Below are positions 12,216 to 21,816 of a stretch of DNA of 64,000 bases, in pieces. Origin of the DNA: Equus caballus. Lineage: Eukaryota > Chordata > Mammalia > Perissodactyla > Equidae. Under the pieces are notes generated by a model. The model was given only the letters and a program-made list of their open reading frames with translations. It had not been told where the DNA came from and searched no databases. Within the stretch, counting starts at the first letter, position 1; each line of letters opens with the position of its first letter. The translations under genes were made by a program, and so were the position numbers. The stretch covers positions 32,445,001 through 32,509,000 of the forward strand of contig NC_091695.1 of NCBI RefSeq assembly GCF_041296265.1, read 5' to 3'.

Positions 12216-12460
12216 AATTTTCAACTCATAAAGCTATTTCCAGGGAAAAATGAACCATCCTGTATTAAAAGGATTGCCTTGTATCCACAATCGCTATGTG
12301 GCCAGATGGTCTGGGCCACACGCTCTCCAGAGGGGCAGAAGCCACGTGGCCCGCAGGCTGCCTCCCCAGTGTTAGCTCCCCTCCTTCCAGTTCTGACTTC
12401 CTCATTTAGCCTAAAACCCCTCATTCTTCCCAGTCACTCAGTCAAGAAACCGCCTTCTGG

Positions 12461-12712
12461 GGGCCGGCCCGGTGGCGCAGCAGTTAAGTTCGCACGTTCT
12501 GCTTCGGAGGCCTGGGGTTCGCCGGTTCGGATCCCGGGTGCGGAATGGCACCGCTTGGCACGCCATGCTGTGGCAAGCATCCCACATAGAAAGTAGAGGA
12601 AGATGGGCACGGATGTGAGCTCAGGGCCAGTCTTCCTCAGCAAAAAAGAGGAGGATTGGTGGCAAATGTTAGCTCAGGGCTAATCTTTCTCCAAAAAAAG
12701 AAAAGAAAAGAA
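12461..12712 (+). repeat. ERE SINE, sense
   Basis: Near full-length young-looking copy starting GGGCCGGCCCGGTGGCGCAG, with B-box GGTTCGGATCCC, the body GGAAGATGGGCACGGATG and an AAAAG tail. Target-site duplication AAGAAACCGCCTTCTGG at 12444-12460 and, with one mismatch, 12713-12729. Confidence 0.97.
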
Positions 12713-12999
12713 AAGAAACCTCCTTCTGGAGCCTTCTCCAGACTCTTTTTAATCACCTGGCTTTCGTATTCAGGTTCCTTGTGAACAGGTGGGAATTCTG
12801 ATTTTCAGGGGCCCTAGGCACTTCTGCCTTTGTGGGCTCCTTCCTCTACGGGGAAAAAACATTATATTTTACAATAGCATTGATACAAAGATGACTCCAG
12901 TAACATCACATTTATACAACATACATACTTTCTCCAACCTAAATGTTAATTTTCTTCTTCTGCTTTTAAAATAAAGCCCTTTCGTAGGCCTTTGTGGTG

Positions 13000-13440
13000 G
13001 GCTGATGGTGGCCTCTAAAAAGATGTGTCCACTTCCTGATCCCTTGCGTTGGGATATTACTTCATACGGCCACAGAGAGGGTTCAGTTAAAGACTTGAGG
13101 AGTTATCCTGGATTCTCCCGGGGGCACGAAATGCAGTCCCGTGTCTCCTTCTGAGAGAGAGGCAGTGGGGGCTTCAGAGGGACACACAGAGGAGAAGAGA
13201 AGGTCACGTGCAGCCAGAGGCAGCGCCTGGACGATGCAGCCGCAAGCCAAGGCTAGCCGGCAGCCACCGGAAGCTGGAAGAGACAGGAAAGCTTTCTCCC
13301 CGCCAGCGTCCAGGAGGGATGCACGCCTGCCCACACCTCGGTTTCCAATTTCCGATCTCCAGATGGGGAGAGAATAACTTTCGGTTGTTGTATAAATCCT
13401 AGACCACGGTAACTGGGTCCAGCAGCCCCTGGAAGTGCAC
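13000..13440 (+). repeat. MLT1-type MaLR LTR fossil
   Basis: Second old sense MaLR-type LTR: GATGGTGGCCTCTAAAAAGA near its start, GATGCAGCCGCAAGCCAAGG and CCGGAAGCTGGAAGAGACAG in the body, GGGGAGAGAATAACTTTCGG near the end. Broken and ancient; no internal region. Confidence 0.7.
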
Positions 13441-13679
13441 ATAGCCCTACAGGCATCCGGGCCGCAGGGACCGGGTCCCCGGCGCATCCCAGAGATGTCC
13501 CCGCTCATCGTCCCTGCCTCTCGCACTGTCCCCTTTGTATTCCGTTAGGACCATCATGGCAGGGGCGGCCAGGGAACGTGCTGGCTCGTGGAAGGGAAGG
13601 GAGTAAGGAGGACCCGGCCTTGGGGACCGCAGGCGCCGTCCAGGCCCGGCTCCTCCGCCCCCGCGGGCGCTCAGCTCAG

Positions 13680-13860
13680 CTAGGAGACACGTGGACCGCC
13701 GGCGGGCCTCCATCCCGCCCTAGCTGCCGGGAGAACACAACTTCCGGGTCTCCTGGAAGCCTCCGCCAAGTCCCATTGGACCCGGTTGAAGCACGTGCTT
13801 GCTCCTGAGCCAATCAGCGTTAGAGGAGTGCAGTGAGCTGATTGGCTGAGGCCTAGGTCT
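13680..13860. promoter_or_regulatory. CpG-rich promoter-like block
   Basis: Within about 160 bases lie two CACGTG E-boxes (13688 and 13792), an ETS-type ACTTCCGG (13740), a CCAAT (13810) and two inverted CCAAT boxes as ATTGG (13775 and 13841). The surrounding 13,440-13,860 is CpG-rich. This is the make-up of a small housekeeping or bidirectional promoter. No recognisable coding exon follows on either strand, so the gene it would serve is unknown. Confidence 0.45.
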
Positions 13861-14029
13861 CGGGATGCTCCCTGGGGCTCAGGCTGAGGCTCCCTCCGCA
13901 AGTTGGACGGCAGGTCATGGAAGGAAAGGTGGGGAAACCTGAGGCAGAATTGAGGTATCCACAGTTTTCCCATTGAAAGAGGGTGCTCTGAATAATGTCT
14001 CCCAGACCACAGGTGTGGGTCCCAACTGG

Positions 14030-14290
14030 GGTCTCGCCCACTTGCTATGTGGCTTCAGGTAGGGCACCCAGCCTCTCTGATCTCCTGCATCTCTGCTTTA
14101 GTAAAATGCAGATACCTTACCCTGCCTGCCTGCCTCGCGGGCTTTCGGTTCCCCTTACAGCCAACTAAGGGGCAACACTTACGGGGCACTTTCTGTGTGC
14201 CAGGCCCTGGGCTAATCCAACGACATGCGGTCGCCATATTACAGCTCCAGGGTGCAGGTGCTAGCTGCGCAGATGGGGAGCTGGACACGT
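14030..14290. repeat. MIR fragments
   Basis: Sense MIR-like start (GCTATGTGGCTTCAGGTAGG, then CTCTGCTTTAGTAAAATGCA) followed by a reverse MIR piece (GGGGCACTTTCTGTGTGCCA). Two old fragments side by side. Confidence 0.6.
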
Positions 14291-14329
14291 CACCGCCCGC
14301 TCCGCTCACTGTGTGTAGTAGCGATGGGC

Positions 14330-14650
14330 GTGAAAACACTTCTATCAGTCTGACCTCGATGTTTCCCATTCTCTTCCATCTCTGCGCCTTTGCTTGAATT
14401 TCTTCCTCTTCCCGGGACGCCTTCCTACCTTTTATGACCTCATCCTGCTTACTCTCAAAGCCCCAACTCAAGCCACGTCTCCAGCATCACTTCTTGGACC
14501 TCACCTCGACGTGCCACGGCCCCTCCAATGGACCAAGTCCAAAACTCTATTCTTACTCTCCCCACTCCATCTTGATGCCTCTCTGCCCCACCGCTGCCCG
14601 TTTCCCCATCTAGGCGCCTACTCAGATGCTCAGAGTCACCCTTTTGTAAG
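14330..14650 (+). repeat. L2 LINE fragment
   Basis: C/T-rich sequence with the style of the L2 3' end (CTTCCTCTTCCCGGGACGCC, then AGCCCCAACTCAAGCCACGT). Highly diverged. Confidence 0.5.
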
Positions 14651-15079
14651 GAAAAATTTCAGACTTCAGCATGGGCACAACTTATCACTGGATATTCTTT
14701 CAACAGAACGCCGGAGCCTCCGATGATCATCTCATTCCGTGGGATGTGTGCCTCTGTTCTTGCCTAATCTATTTCACACCTCTGGAAAACAGACAGCAGT
14801 GCAAGTAATTCTTGTCTATAGAAGCTCAAATTAGCTGTGTCCAGTGACATATGAGTGACTGTTGCCCTACGGGCAGACCAGTTTTTGCAAGTTCGTTTCG
14901 GCATTCCTTTGACTTCTCCTTTGAATAAGTTGTAACATTTTATCACTTCATTCGTTATTAAGGTAAATAAAATCTTTGATGTGTTCATTTTATATACGCA
15001 TGAAAATAATTTTCTTTTTGAAAAAAATTATCCTCTGACACCTGACATCTCCTTCCCCACCCCACAGCCCCATCCATCC
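14650..15079. other. Intergenic DNA, nothing recognised
   Basis: No gene and no repeat I can name. Confidence 0.4.
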
Positions 15080-15774
15080 TCAAGCCTGACAATTTAACTT
15101 TCTCAATGTCTCTTGTATCTACTTGCTTCTCTCCCTCTTACCCGCCACCACCAGTCTGCCTGAACTGGCTGTCCGAGCTCCTGCCTGGCCCTCTTCCCAT
15201 CCGTTCTCCACACAGCTGTTAGAGGGATTTCACTACCGTCCAAACTGCATGATGTCTCTTCTCTGTTTAACTTCCTCCAAGGACTTCCCATTTCTTTTAG
15301 AATAAAGACCAAGGTCCTTGCTGTGCCCTTCCAACCTCTCCATGACCCGGCCCCATCCCACCCCACTTCCCTGCTCCATCACCACACTTCCGCTACACTG
15401 AACTGCCTTCAGTTCCTCTGTGGCAAGACCTTTCCGATCCCAGGGCCTGTGCACGTGCTGTTTTCTCACCTGGAAAATTCTTCGCTCCTTACCTGGTTTA
15501 CTTCTATTTGGCCTTCAGATCTTGGCACAAAGGTGAATTGCTCAAAGAAACCTTGTCTGATCTCTTGGATGACTTCATGTCCCACCTTTTCCCCAGTATA
15601 ATTTCATGACACCTTTGACTTCTTCCTCACAGCATTTATCTTTTTTCCTAATTATCTATCTATGTGATTAACGCCTGATTCCCCTTCTAGGCTGGAAGGT
15701 TCCTGAAGGCAAGGGCTGTGTTTATTCTGCTGACCTTCTATCTCTGATGCATACCTGACCTTCTCTGGATGGAC
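15080..15774 (+). repeat. L2 LINE 3' region
   Basis: Long sense L2-type 3' segment: CCAAGGTCCTTGCTGTGCCC, CCAGGGCCTGTGCACGTGCT, AGAAACCTTGTCTGATCTCT and the closing GGAAGGTTCCTGAAGGCAAG. The ATGG repeat follows directly. Confidence 0.75.
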
Positions 15775-16106
15775 AGAAGAATGGATGATGAATGGATGGA
15801 TGATGGATAGATGGATGGTGGGATGGGTAAATGGAGGGTGGATGGGTGGATAGAGAAGATGGATGATGGATGGATGGATGTGTGGGTGAGGGATGGATAG
15901 AAGGATGGGTGGATGAATGGAGGCTGGGTGGACAGATGGATGACGGATGGATGGGCGGATAGAATGGAGGGTGGATGGAAGAAAAGGGATGATGGATGGA
16001 TGGATGATGAATGAATGGATGGATGATGGATGGATGAATAGAGAACAGATGGACGGATAGATGTATGGGTGATGGATGGATGGATGGATGGATGGAGGGG
16101 TGGATG
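15775..16106. repeat. ATGG/ATGA tetranucleotide microsatellite
   Basis: About 330 bases of imperfect ATGG, ATGA and GGTG units, likely grown from the tail of the adjacent L2. On the minus strand it reads as an artificial Ile-His-Pro-Ser repeat, which is not a gene. Confidence 0.95.
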
Positions 16107-16497
16107 ATGAAGACGCTCGTCCCTCCAGCTGACTGGCGGTCAAATTCACCTCTTGTGAGTCCTCAGGGCTCATGCACTGGGCACTGACCCCCAGGGCTGG
16201 CTCATTTTCCCTTTCTCACCCCGGGCAGAGTTGTCAATCCTCGAGTCTCACCTGGGATCGTCTGCATCTGAGCACACTCTCGTGCGCACACGGTGGGCGC
16301 TCCGTACATTGACTCTGCGTGTAGGAACAGACTGTTTCCAGACACGCTTTGCAGGCTCGCACCCCGGCGGAGCTCGGCCTGCGCTGCCCGCGCACGCGCG
16401 CGAGGGAGGCGGCCGGGCGAGGGGCGGGACGTGCCGGGGAGGGGCGGGGCCTTTCCGGGACCCGGATGAGGCCCCGCCCCCGCCCGCGGAAGCGGAA

Positions 16498-16601
16498 GTG
16501 GAGCCGGGCGCCTGGGAGCGGCGGGCGCGGAGCGGCAGGGGCCGGGGCCGGGGCCGGAGCCGGAGTCGGAGTCGAGTGGGGCCGGACGGAGCGAGGCGGC
16601 G
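16498..16601 (+). other. Possible noncoding first exon
   Basis: GC-rich segment just after the ETS-type sites, ending in a good splice donor: GGCGGCG then GTGAGC at 16602. No start codon of cortactin type (MWKASAG) lies in it, consistent with a 5' UTR exon. The transcription start is a guess. Confidence 0.4.
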
Positions 16602-17040
16602 GTGAGCGAGAGCGGCTTCCGCCGGGCGGGGGGGGCCGGCCCCTCCGCGGCGCTCGTGGGGCGCCCCCGGGCCCCGAAAAGGGAAGGAAGCGGCGGCCGC
16701 AGCGGTCTAGCCGCTCTTCCGCTCGCGGTTTCGGGTCGGCCGCGGGGGGAGCGCGGGCGAGGCTTCCCCAGGCCGGGGAGCCGGGGCCGGGGGCCGAGGG
16801 GTGGGGGCCGGGGGGCCGCGGGGTGAGGGGCGGGGCGCCGAGCGGTGGGGAGGGCCTGGTGTCGGGGAGGAAGGGGCAGTTCTGAGGTTCAGGGGTCCGA
16901 AGGGGAGGGGCCGGGGCTGCAGGGAGGAAGGGGAGGAGAGGGCCAGACGGGGAGGGGGTCTGGGGTCTGAGAGGGTGCCCGGGACCCGGGGGCTAGGAGA
17001 AGAGAGAGTGGAGGGGCCGAGGGTCGGAGGGGGGCGAGGT

Positions 17041-17311
17041 GCGAGAGAGGCCATGCTGGGAGGGGGTGGGGTCCGGGGGGAGGGGCTCAGGGCCCAGGGG
17101 TTTAGGGGAGGGGCGTGGAGGGCCGAGGGGAAGGGGCTGGGGTCCAAGCGGGGCGAGGTAGGAGAGGGGCCCTGCGGGGAGGGGTCCGGGATCGGGGGCG
17201 ACGGGATCAGGGCCCTGGGGTTTAGGGGAAGGGGTTGGAGGGCCGACGGGGAGGGGCTTGGGTCCATGCGGGGCGAGGTAGGAGTGGGGCCCTGCGGGGA
17301 AGGACCGAGAG
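17041..17311 (+). repeat. 120-bp G-rich minisatellite, about 2.3 units
   Basis: Units 17041-17160, 17161-17280 and a partial third from 17281 line up at a period of exactly 120 bases without indels. Shared phrases sit at the same offset, for example GCGGGGCGAGGTAGGAG across 17148 and 17268, and GGGGTTTAGGGGA at 17097 and 17217. Many G-runs make it a G-quadruplex candidate. Confidence 0.9.
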
Positions 17312-17395
17312 GGGCCGGGGTCTCCCTGGCGCCCGGGCGGGGCCGTCGCAGCCGCGGCTCCTGCGGCCCGGCCCGCACCTACAGGGAGGTTTAGC

Positions 17396-18434
17396 AATCA
17401 GGTCACTGGAAATGCAGCGACACGCGCAGCTGCAGACGGCCGAGAGGCTCTAAATTTGGAGCCATCCCTCTTCTTCTGGCTGTGTTGGAAATCAGCAGAA
17501 AGGTGCTTCTGGGTTTTTGGTTCCTCTGTTGGAATCGCCTGAGTGTTGCACCAGGAACTCGATCCCCGCGGGCGGCCTCCCTGGAGCGGGTGCGGGGCTT
17601 CCTCCGCCCGCAGTTTGTGGACGTGTCGGGCCTGGGGGCGGGGGTGGGATGGGGGGGGTTCCGTTCCCCGCTGATCGCAGCGCTGGCGGCATCCCCACTG
17701 AGTGCGCCCTCCCCGGGCGCTCCGCTTGGCGCGGGGCTGCCTGGGCCCCGCGGCGCTCTGCCTGGCTAATCCCCCAGGCCCTGACCGCGGGATTCAGCCG
17801 GGCGCCGGCTGGCGGCTGGCGAGGGCTGAGATCCCAGGGCTGTGGGTCGGTGGGCCCCCCTGCCCGTGGCTGAGCGCGGCTGAGCCCCTGGCGCAGTCCT
17901 GACTCTCCTCTGGTTGGAAAAGTGCTCCCAGATGCTCAGGGAGCCGGGCAGAGTCCTAGAGGCAACTTTCAGACCCGCTGGAAGAAGGAGCCAAAGGGAT
18001 GCAGAGTTGGTTTTGATCCTCTGCCCCCCAGGAACTGGAAGTTACCCCCACCCCGTTCCCGCCCCACAGCTGACTTGTAGTGGAAGCATCTTGTTAGACT
18101 TATTCTTGAAACACTTTTGAGTGTATGTAAGTGGTGATTCAGACCTTTGCTCGCTGCCGTGCAGTCGGTGCTCAGAAAGTGTCTGAACGGTGAACTTCCG
18201 AGGTGGGAACGCAGTTCACGTCTGCCATCAGGAACGAAGTGCCCCTAACAGGTGAAAGGGACGCTGTAGACTGAGTCGAGCGTCACGCGTGGGTGACAGT
18301 GGGTGGCTCGTGTGTTTTAGAATGTGTGCTTGATCTCTTGCTGAGTCACACCGCGAGTCGTTTCTGTTCTGGTTCAACCAAGCGCCGGGTTAGCTCCTAT
18401 CTGCTCCCATGCCCACTGCTGCGTGTCTCCACAG
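17396..18434. other. Gap between CpG island and first cortactin exon
   Basis: About 1 kb of GC-rich DNA in which the coding exons for the cortactin N-terminus and repeats 1-2 would have to lie if this were a complete gene. I read it for those exons on the plus strand and found none. Confidence 0.6.
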
Positions 18435-18545
18435 ACTACTCCAGCGGCTTCGGCGGCAAGTATGGCGTGCAGGCCGACCGGGTGGACAAGAGCGCCGTGG
18501 GCTTCGACTACCAGGGCAAGACGGAGAAGCACGAGTCGCAGAAAG
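18435..18545 (+). CDS. CTTN: Cortactin repeat 3 exon
   Basis: 111 bases, 37 codons, starting after the first base of an Asp codon and ending in the same phase, so it is a symmetric phase-1 exon. It reads [20 protein letters not shown] followed by [17 protein letters not shown], which differs from human repeat 3, as I recall it, only at the last residue (Lys for Arg). This is the best preserved repeat. Acceptor TCTCCACAG is good. The donor CAGAAAG|GTCCGC is weak at positions +3 and +4. Confidence 0.93.
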
Positions 18546-20060
18546 GTCCGCCCGGGCGGCGCCCCGCAGCCGGTCCACCGCGCGGCCTGCCCCCTCGCCG
18601 CTGCTTCCCACACGCTTACAGACATGCGCACTGGGGCGTTTCCCCTGTGTACGGCGGGTCACGTTATAGTTACACGGTTTTTTAACTCAAACGTTTGGCC
18701 GTTGTTCCGTTCAGGTCAGCGTAGGGGTCTGTCGCGTTTTTGGTGACTGCTCAGTCCTTGTGGTGGGAAGATCCCGTAGTCTACGTAACCATTCCTCTGT
18801 GGAATGTACAAGTTAGGTTGTTTTCAATTTTCGATGTTAAAAGTCGACTGCATGAGTATTCTTCTCCCTGTGTCTTATGTACGTAAGTGGTTATTCAAGA
18901 GTAAATTCCTAGAAATATAATTGGGTCAGAGAACACTGAATTAAAATTTCGATAGATTGCCAGATTGTCCTCAGAAGCCGTGCTGGCTTCCTTCGCTGTG
19001 GCGGCCTCGCGGGTCGCTTACTGCCGTCACCCAGCGAGGGCTGTAGGTGGAGGGCGTTAGATTCAGCCCCTCCTGCAGAGGCCACGAACGGTTGGTTCTC
19101 CTCATTGTTTTGTTTGGCCTGTACATTTAGATTTTTTAAAACGATTGCCAACATATAAAAACTGAGAGCTCACGTATTTAAAAAAATCCCAGGTTTCTTT
19201 AAAGAACAAAACCAAAACCCAGCACTGGAAACCCCACTGGCTTGGCGTTTCTGCGAGGAGCTGGCCGTGGGCCAGCCCAGTGTCCCTTTGCCGCAGGCGT
19301 CACTTCCGTTACAGCAGGTGGCCTGCGGCACGGGGTCGCTGTCACTGCCTTCTCTCCCTCCCTCCTTGGAGCAGACCTGTGCTCCTCTGCCCCACGCGCA
19401 CCCAGTTCCTCACACCTGCTGCTGGATGCCTTGCAGTCTGCACTGACTTTCTCCCCAAGAGGCCTCTGGGGCAGAGGAAATGCCACTCTGGGAGGTCGGG
19501 GGCACAGCCCCAAGTGCCTGGGCAGGCAGGCTCCTCGGCAGCCCCAGGCCTTTGCGGAAGGGGTTTGCTCCGCGCGCTCGTGCGTTGACGTGCCCACGAT
19601 GGAGTCCTCCTTTAGTGCAGAGGGAACCATTCCACTGGCGTTTCTGGAGGGCGTGTGTTTCTGGAGGGCGTTCCAGGTTTATCCTGTCTTTGCAGGCACC
19701 CCTGCATGCCTCTCCTTGGCCTGGTCCATGAAGCAGAGGGACCCATTAAAAGCCGGCTGCTCGGCTCGTGCTGATCCAGAAGCTTTGTAATAAACTGTTA
19801 CTCCATGCTGTCTTTTGGAATGAAGGAAAGATGCTACAGTTATAAATCTGTCTTTATAGGACTCTTCCTAGTCCTGTTATTACATATGAGCAAGACTTTT
19901 AGATATTTTCTGTATCAGTGATCTTATAGTGAGCTTAAAAGATTTTTGGTTTATATTTTTTTTAATTGAGTGTTAAAAGTACTTTCTTGAAGCCTGCTGG
20001 AATCCACAGCTTGCTCGCTGGTTGTGTTGCTGGCCTGTAAACTGCTTTCCTTGTTTTTAG
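18546..20060. other. Cortactin intron
   Basis: Noncoding. Positions 18,770-18,990 resemble an old LINE 3' fragment (GAGTAAATTCCTAGAAATAT). Open frames near 19,200-19,800 look like GC-driven chance frames. Confidence 0.55.
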
Positions 20061-20171
20061 ATTACTCCGAAGGCTTCGGTAGCAAGTACGGTATCGACAA
20101 GGACAAGGTGGATAAAAGTGCCGTCGGCTTTGAGTATCAAGGCAAAACGGAGAAGCACGAGTCCCAGACAG
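20061..20171 (+). CDS. CTTN: Cortactin repeat 4 exon
   Basis: 111-base symmetric phase-1 exon: [20 protein letters not shown] then [17 protein letters not shown]. Compared with recalled human repeat 4, three residues differ: Lys4 to Glu, Gly8 to Ser and final Lys to Thr. Repeats 4 and 5 are central to F-actin binding, and the GFGGK core is normally invariant, so GFGSK is notable. Acceptor CTTGTTTTTAG has a strong pyrimidine tract; donor ACAG|GTGCCT. Confidence 0.93.
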
Positions 20172-20704
20172 GTGCCTGCATCTTACCAGCTCTCCAGCCG
20201 GTGACCGTTAACGGGACGGGTGGTAACCAGAGCAGCAGGCAGAGACGGAGCGTAACCAGCAGCCCTTAATACGGACATCTCTCAGTTAAGCAGCCAGCTT
20301 TAAAACAGCAAAGCAGAAACACAGCTGTTACATGAGAGATCGACTCTTGCCAGTTGTTTTGGCTCTGACACCCCAGCAGTGCCGCTTGTGCTAATAGTGT
20401 CGCGTGTGTAAGTGGTGGGACTGTGGGGCTCCGGTTGCTGCTTAAGCTGCATCGCTTGGCGCTGCTTCTGTGGGGTCCCGTCTGCGTTTATTCGGAACGC
20501 TGGGATTACAGATGGGGTCAGTTTCCAGACGCTGTATGAGGAGGGCCTCTTGATGAGTGTTACCTAAAGTTTTACCGAAGATCTGAGAGAGAAGGGATGA
20601 ATTGAGCGAATTGTGTGTATTGACGTGCATTGAAAAACATGTTTTCTCTCTGTTGCCCGGGCTATCCGTTAATACCAGTTTGTGTCCTTTTTCTAATCCA
20701 TTAG

Positions 20705-20815
20705 ACTACGTGAAAGGGTTTGACGGAAAATTTGGTGTGCAGACAGACAGACAAGACAAATGTGCTCTTGGCCGGGATCACCAGGAGAAATTGCAGCTGC
20801 ACGAATCCCAAAAAG
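20705..20815 (+). CDS. CTTN: Cortactin repeat 5 exon
   Basis: 111-base symmetric phase-1 exon: [20 protein letters not shown] then [17 protein letters not shown]. Two changes against recalled human repeat 5: the first glycine of the GG pair is Asp, and the Trp of ALGWDHQ is Arg (codon CGG for TGG). In human this exon is skipped in splice form SV2. Acceptor ATCCATTAG, donor AAAAG|GTACCT, both usable. Confidence 0.93.
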
Positions 20816-21705
20816 GTACCTTCATTTTGAATCTCCTACTTGGGATCGTTTCCCGAGTTTATTTCCCTTCCCAGGTCCGTCACTGTGCCGTGTTTTTGCC
20901 GTGTCTCTGTAGCAGTGGTGTTGTGTCTTCAGTGTGGGAGGTTGTCGTAGCCCTCCCGTGATTTGAGACAGCCCTTCAGCTAGAGGAGTGAGGAACCCCC
21001 GTCCCCTCCCACAGGAGGGCTCCCGCGAGAAGGCCCCATGTCACTGGGCTTCTGGAGCGCCGGTCACTGCCTGCAGCAGCTCTGGGAATGCTGTTTTCTG
21101 CCCTCAGCGGGCGGCCAGAGGGCCGACAGCGATCCAGTCCATGAATTGGTGCTGATAAAGCGTGCTGTAGGCTGTGGAAGGGGATGCCTCCTCTCTGCCC
21201 GGGAGTGTGTGCTTTCCACGACAGAACCATGTCCCTGGGAAAGTAGCACGTGGGGACGGGAGACCTCTGAGTGAGCCCCAGACTCACCCCGTCCTTTCAG
21301 CCAGCACAGATGGAGGTGGGGCTGGTACGCGTTGCCGTGCAGTAACCTCGTGTATAACGTGTCTCTTTCTTCACATGCGCAGAGATGCGTTCTCTTGTCT
21401 GCAGCGTGGGTAGGACCTAGAAAGAAACCTCAAAGCATGGAGTGGCTTTCCCGAATTACTTGAAATACAGTTCCTAACCCGGTCTCTGATCTTGGCTGGA
21501 GTGTTAAGAGTTTGAGTTTGCCCTCTAACCTTTGAGCCCAGTTTTGACTGTTGCTGAGCCTGCGAGCTGGCTCTGCAGCCCCTGAGCCTGGCAGAGCTTT
21601 TCCTTTCTCTAAACGATGTACTTGATTCTTGCCCATGCTCCCACGATTCTAACCGAACTGTGTTTCCTCTCTCGGTTTTCTTCACTGTTGCTTGTGGATT
21701 TCCAG

Positions 21706-21816
21706 GTTATAAGACTGGTTTCGGAGGCAGATTTGGTGTTCAGCCCGAGAGGCAGGACTCCTGTGCTGTGGGGTTTGATTACAAGGAGAGGCTGGCCAAG
21801 CACGAGTCCCAGCAAG
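21706..21816 (+). CDS. CTTN: Cortactin repeat 6 exon with a GC donor
   Basis: 111-base symmetric phase-1 exon: [20 protein letters not shown] then [17 protein letters not shown]. It is the most diverged repeat: against recalled human repeat 6, Asp1 is Gly, Lys9 is Arg, Ser14 is Pro, Ala20 is Cys and Lys29 is Arg. Acceptor GGATTTCCAG is good. The donor is AGCAAG|GCACCG: a GC dinucleotide, at the position fixed by exon length and phase. This exon is the one skipped in human forms SV1 and SV2, so a weakened donor would favour skipping, which keeps the frame because the exon is symmetric. Confidence 0.9.

Larger units (their letters stand above)
16350..17395. promoter_or_regulatory. Strong CpG island, probable promoter
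   Basis: Dense CpG and runs of G from 16,350 to about 17,395. Its first third has GC boxes (GGGGCGGGGC near 16,440) and ETS-type sites in GCGGAAGCGGAAGTGG (16,486-16,501), the usual make-up of a TATA-less promoter. It lies 1 to 2 kb upstream of the first recognised cortactin exon on the same strand, so it may be the CTTN promoter, but the spacing is far shorter than expected for that gene because the coding exons 2-7 are not in between. Confidence 0.7.

Noticed and set aside
15775-16106. Regular short repeats suggesting a CRISPR-like array
   Set aside because: Simple tetranucleotide repeat without unique spacers, in mammalian DNA.
15652-16173. A 173-codon minus-strand frame of His-Pro-Ser-Ile repeats
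   Set aside because: It is the translation of the ATGG microsatellite.
16707-17378. A 223-codon proline-rich open frame on the minus strand and a 197-codon glycine/arginine-rich frame on the plus strand in the CpG island
   Set aside because: Both overlap the G-rich minisatellite; extreme GC content removes stop codons and the products are low-complexity with no domain.
18293-18685. A longer open frame through the repeat-3 exon, suggesting an intronless gene
   Set aside because: The cortactin match starts and stops exactly at AG and GT; the frame simply happens to be open outside the exon.
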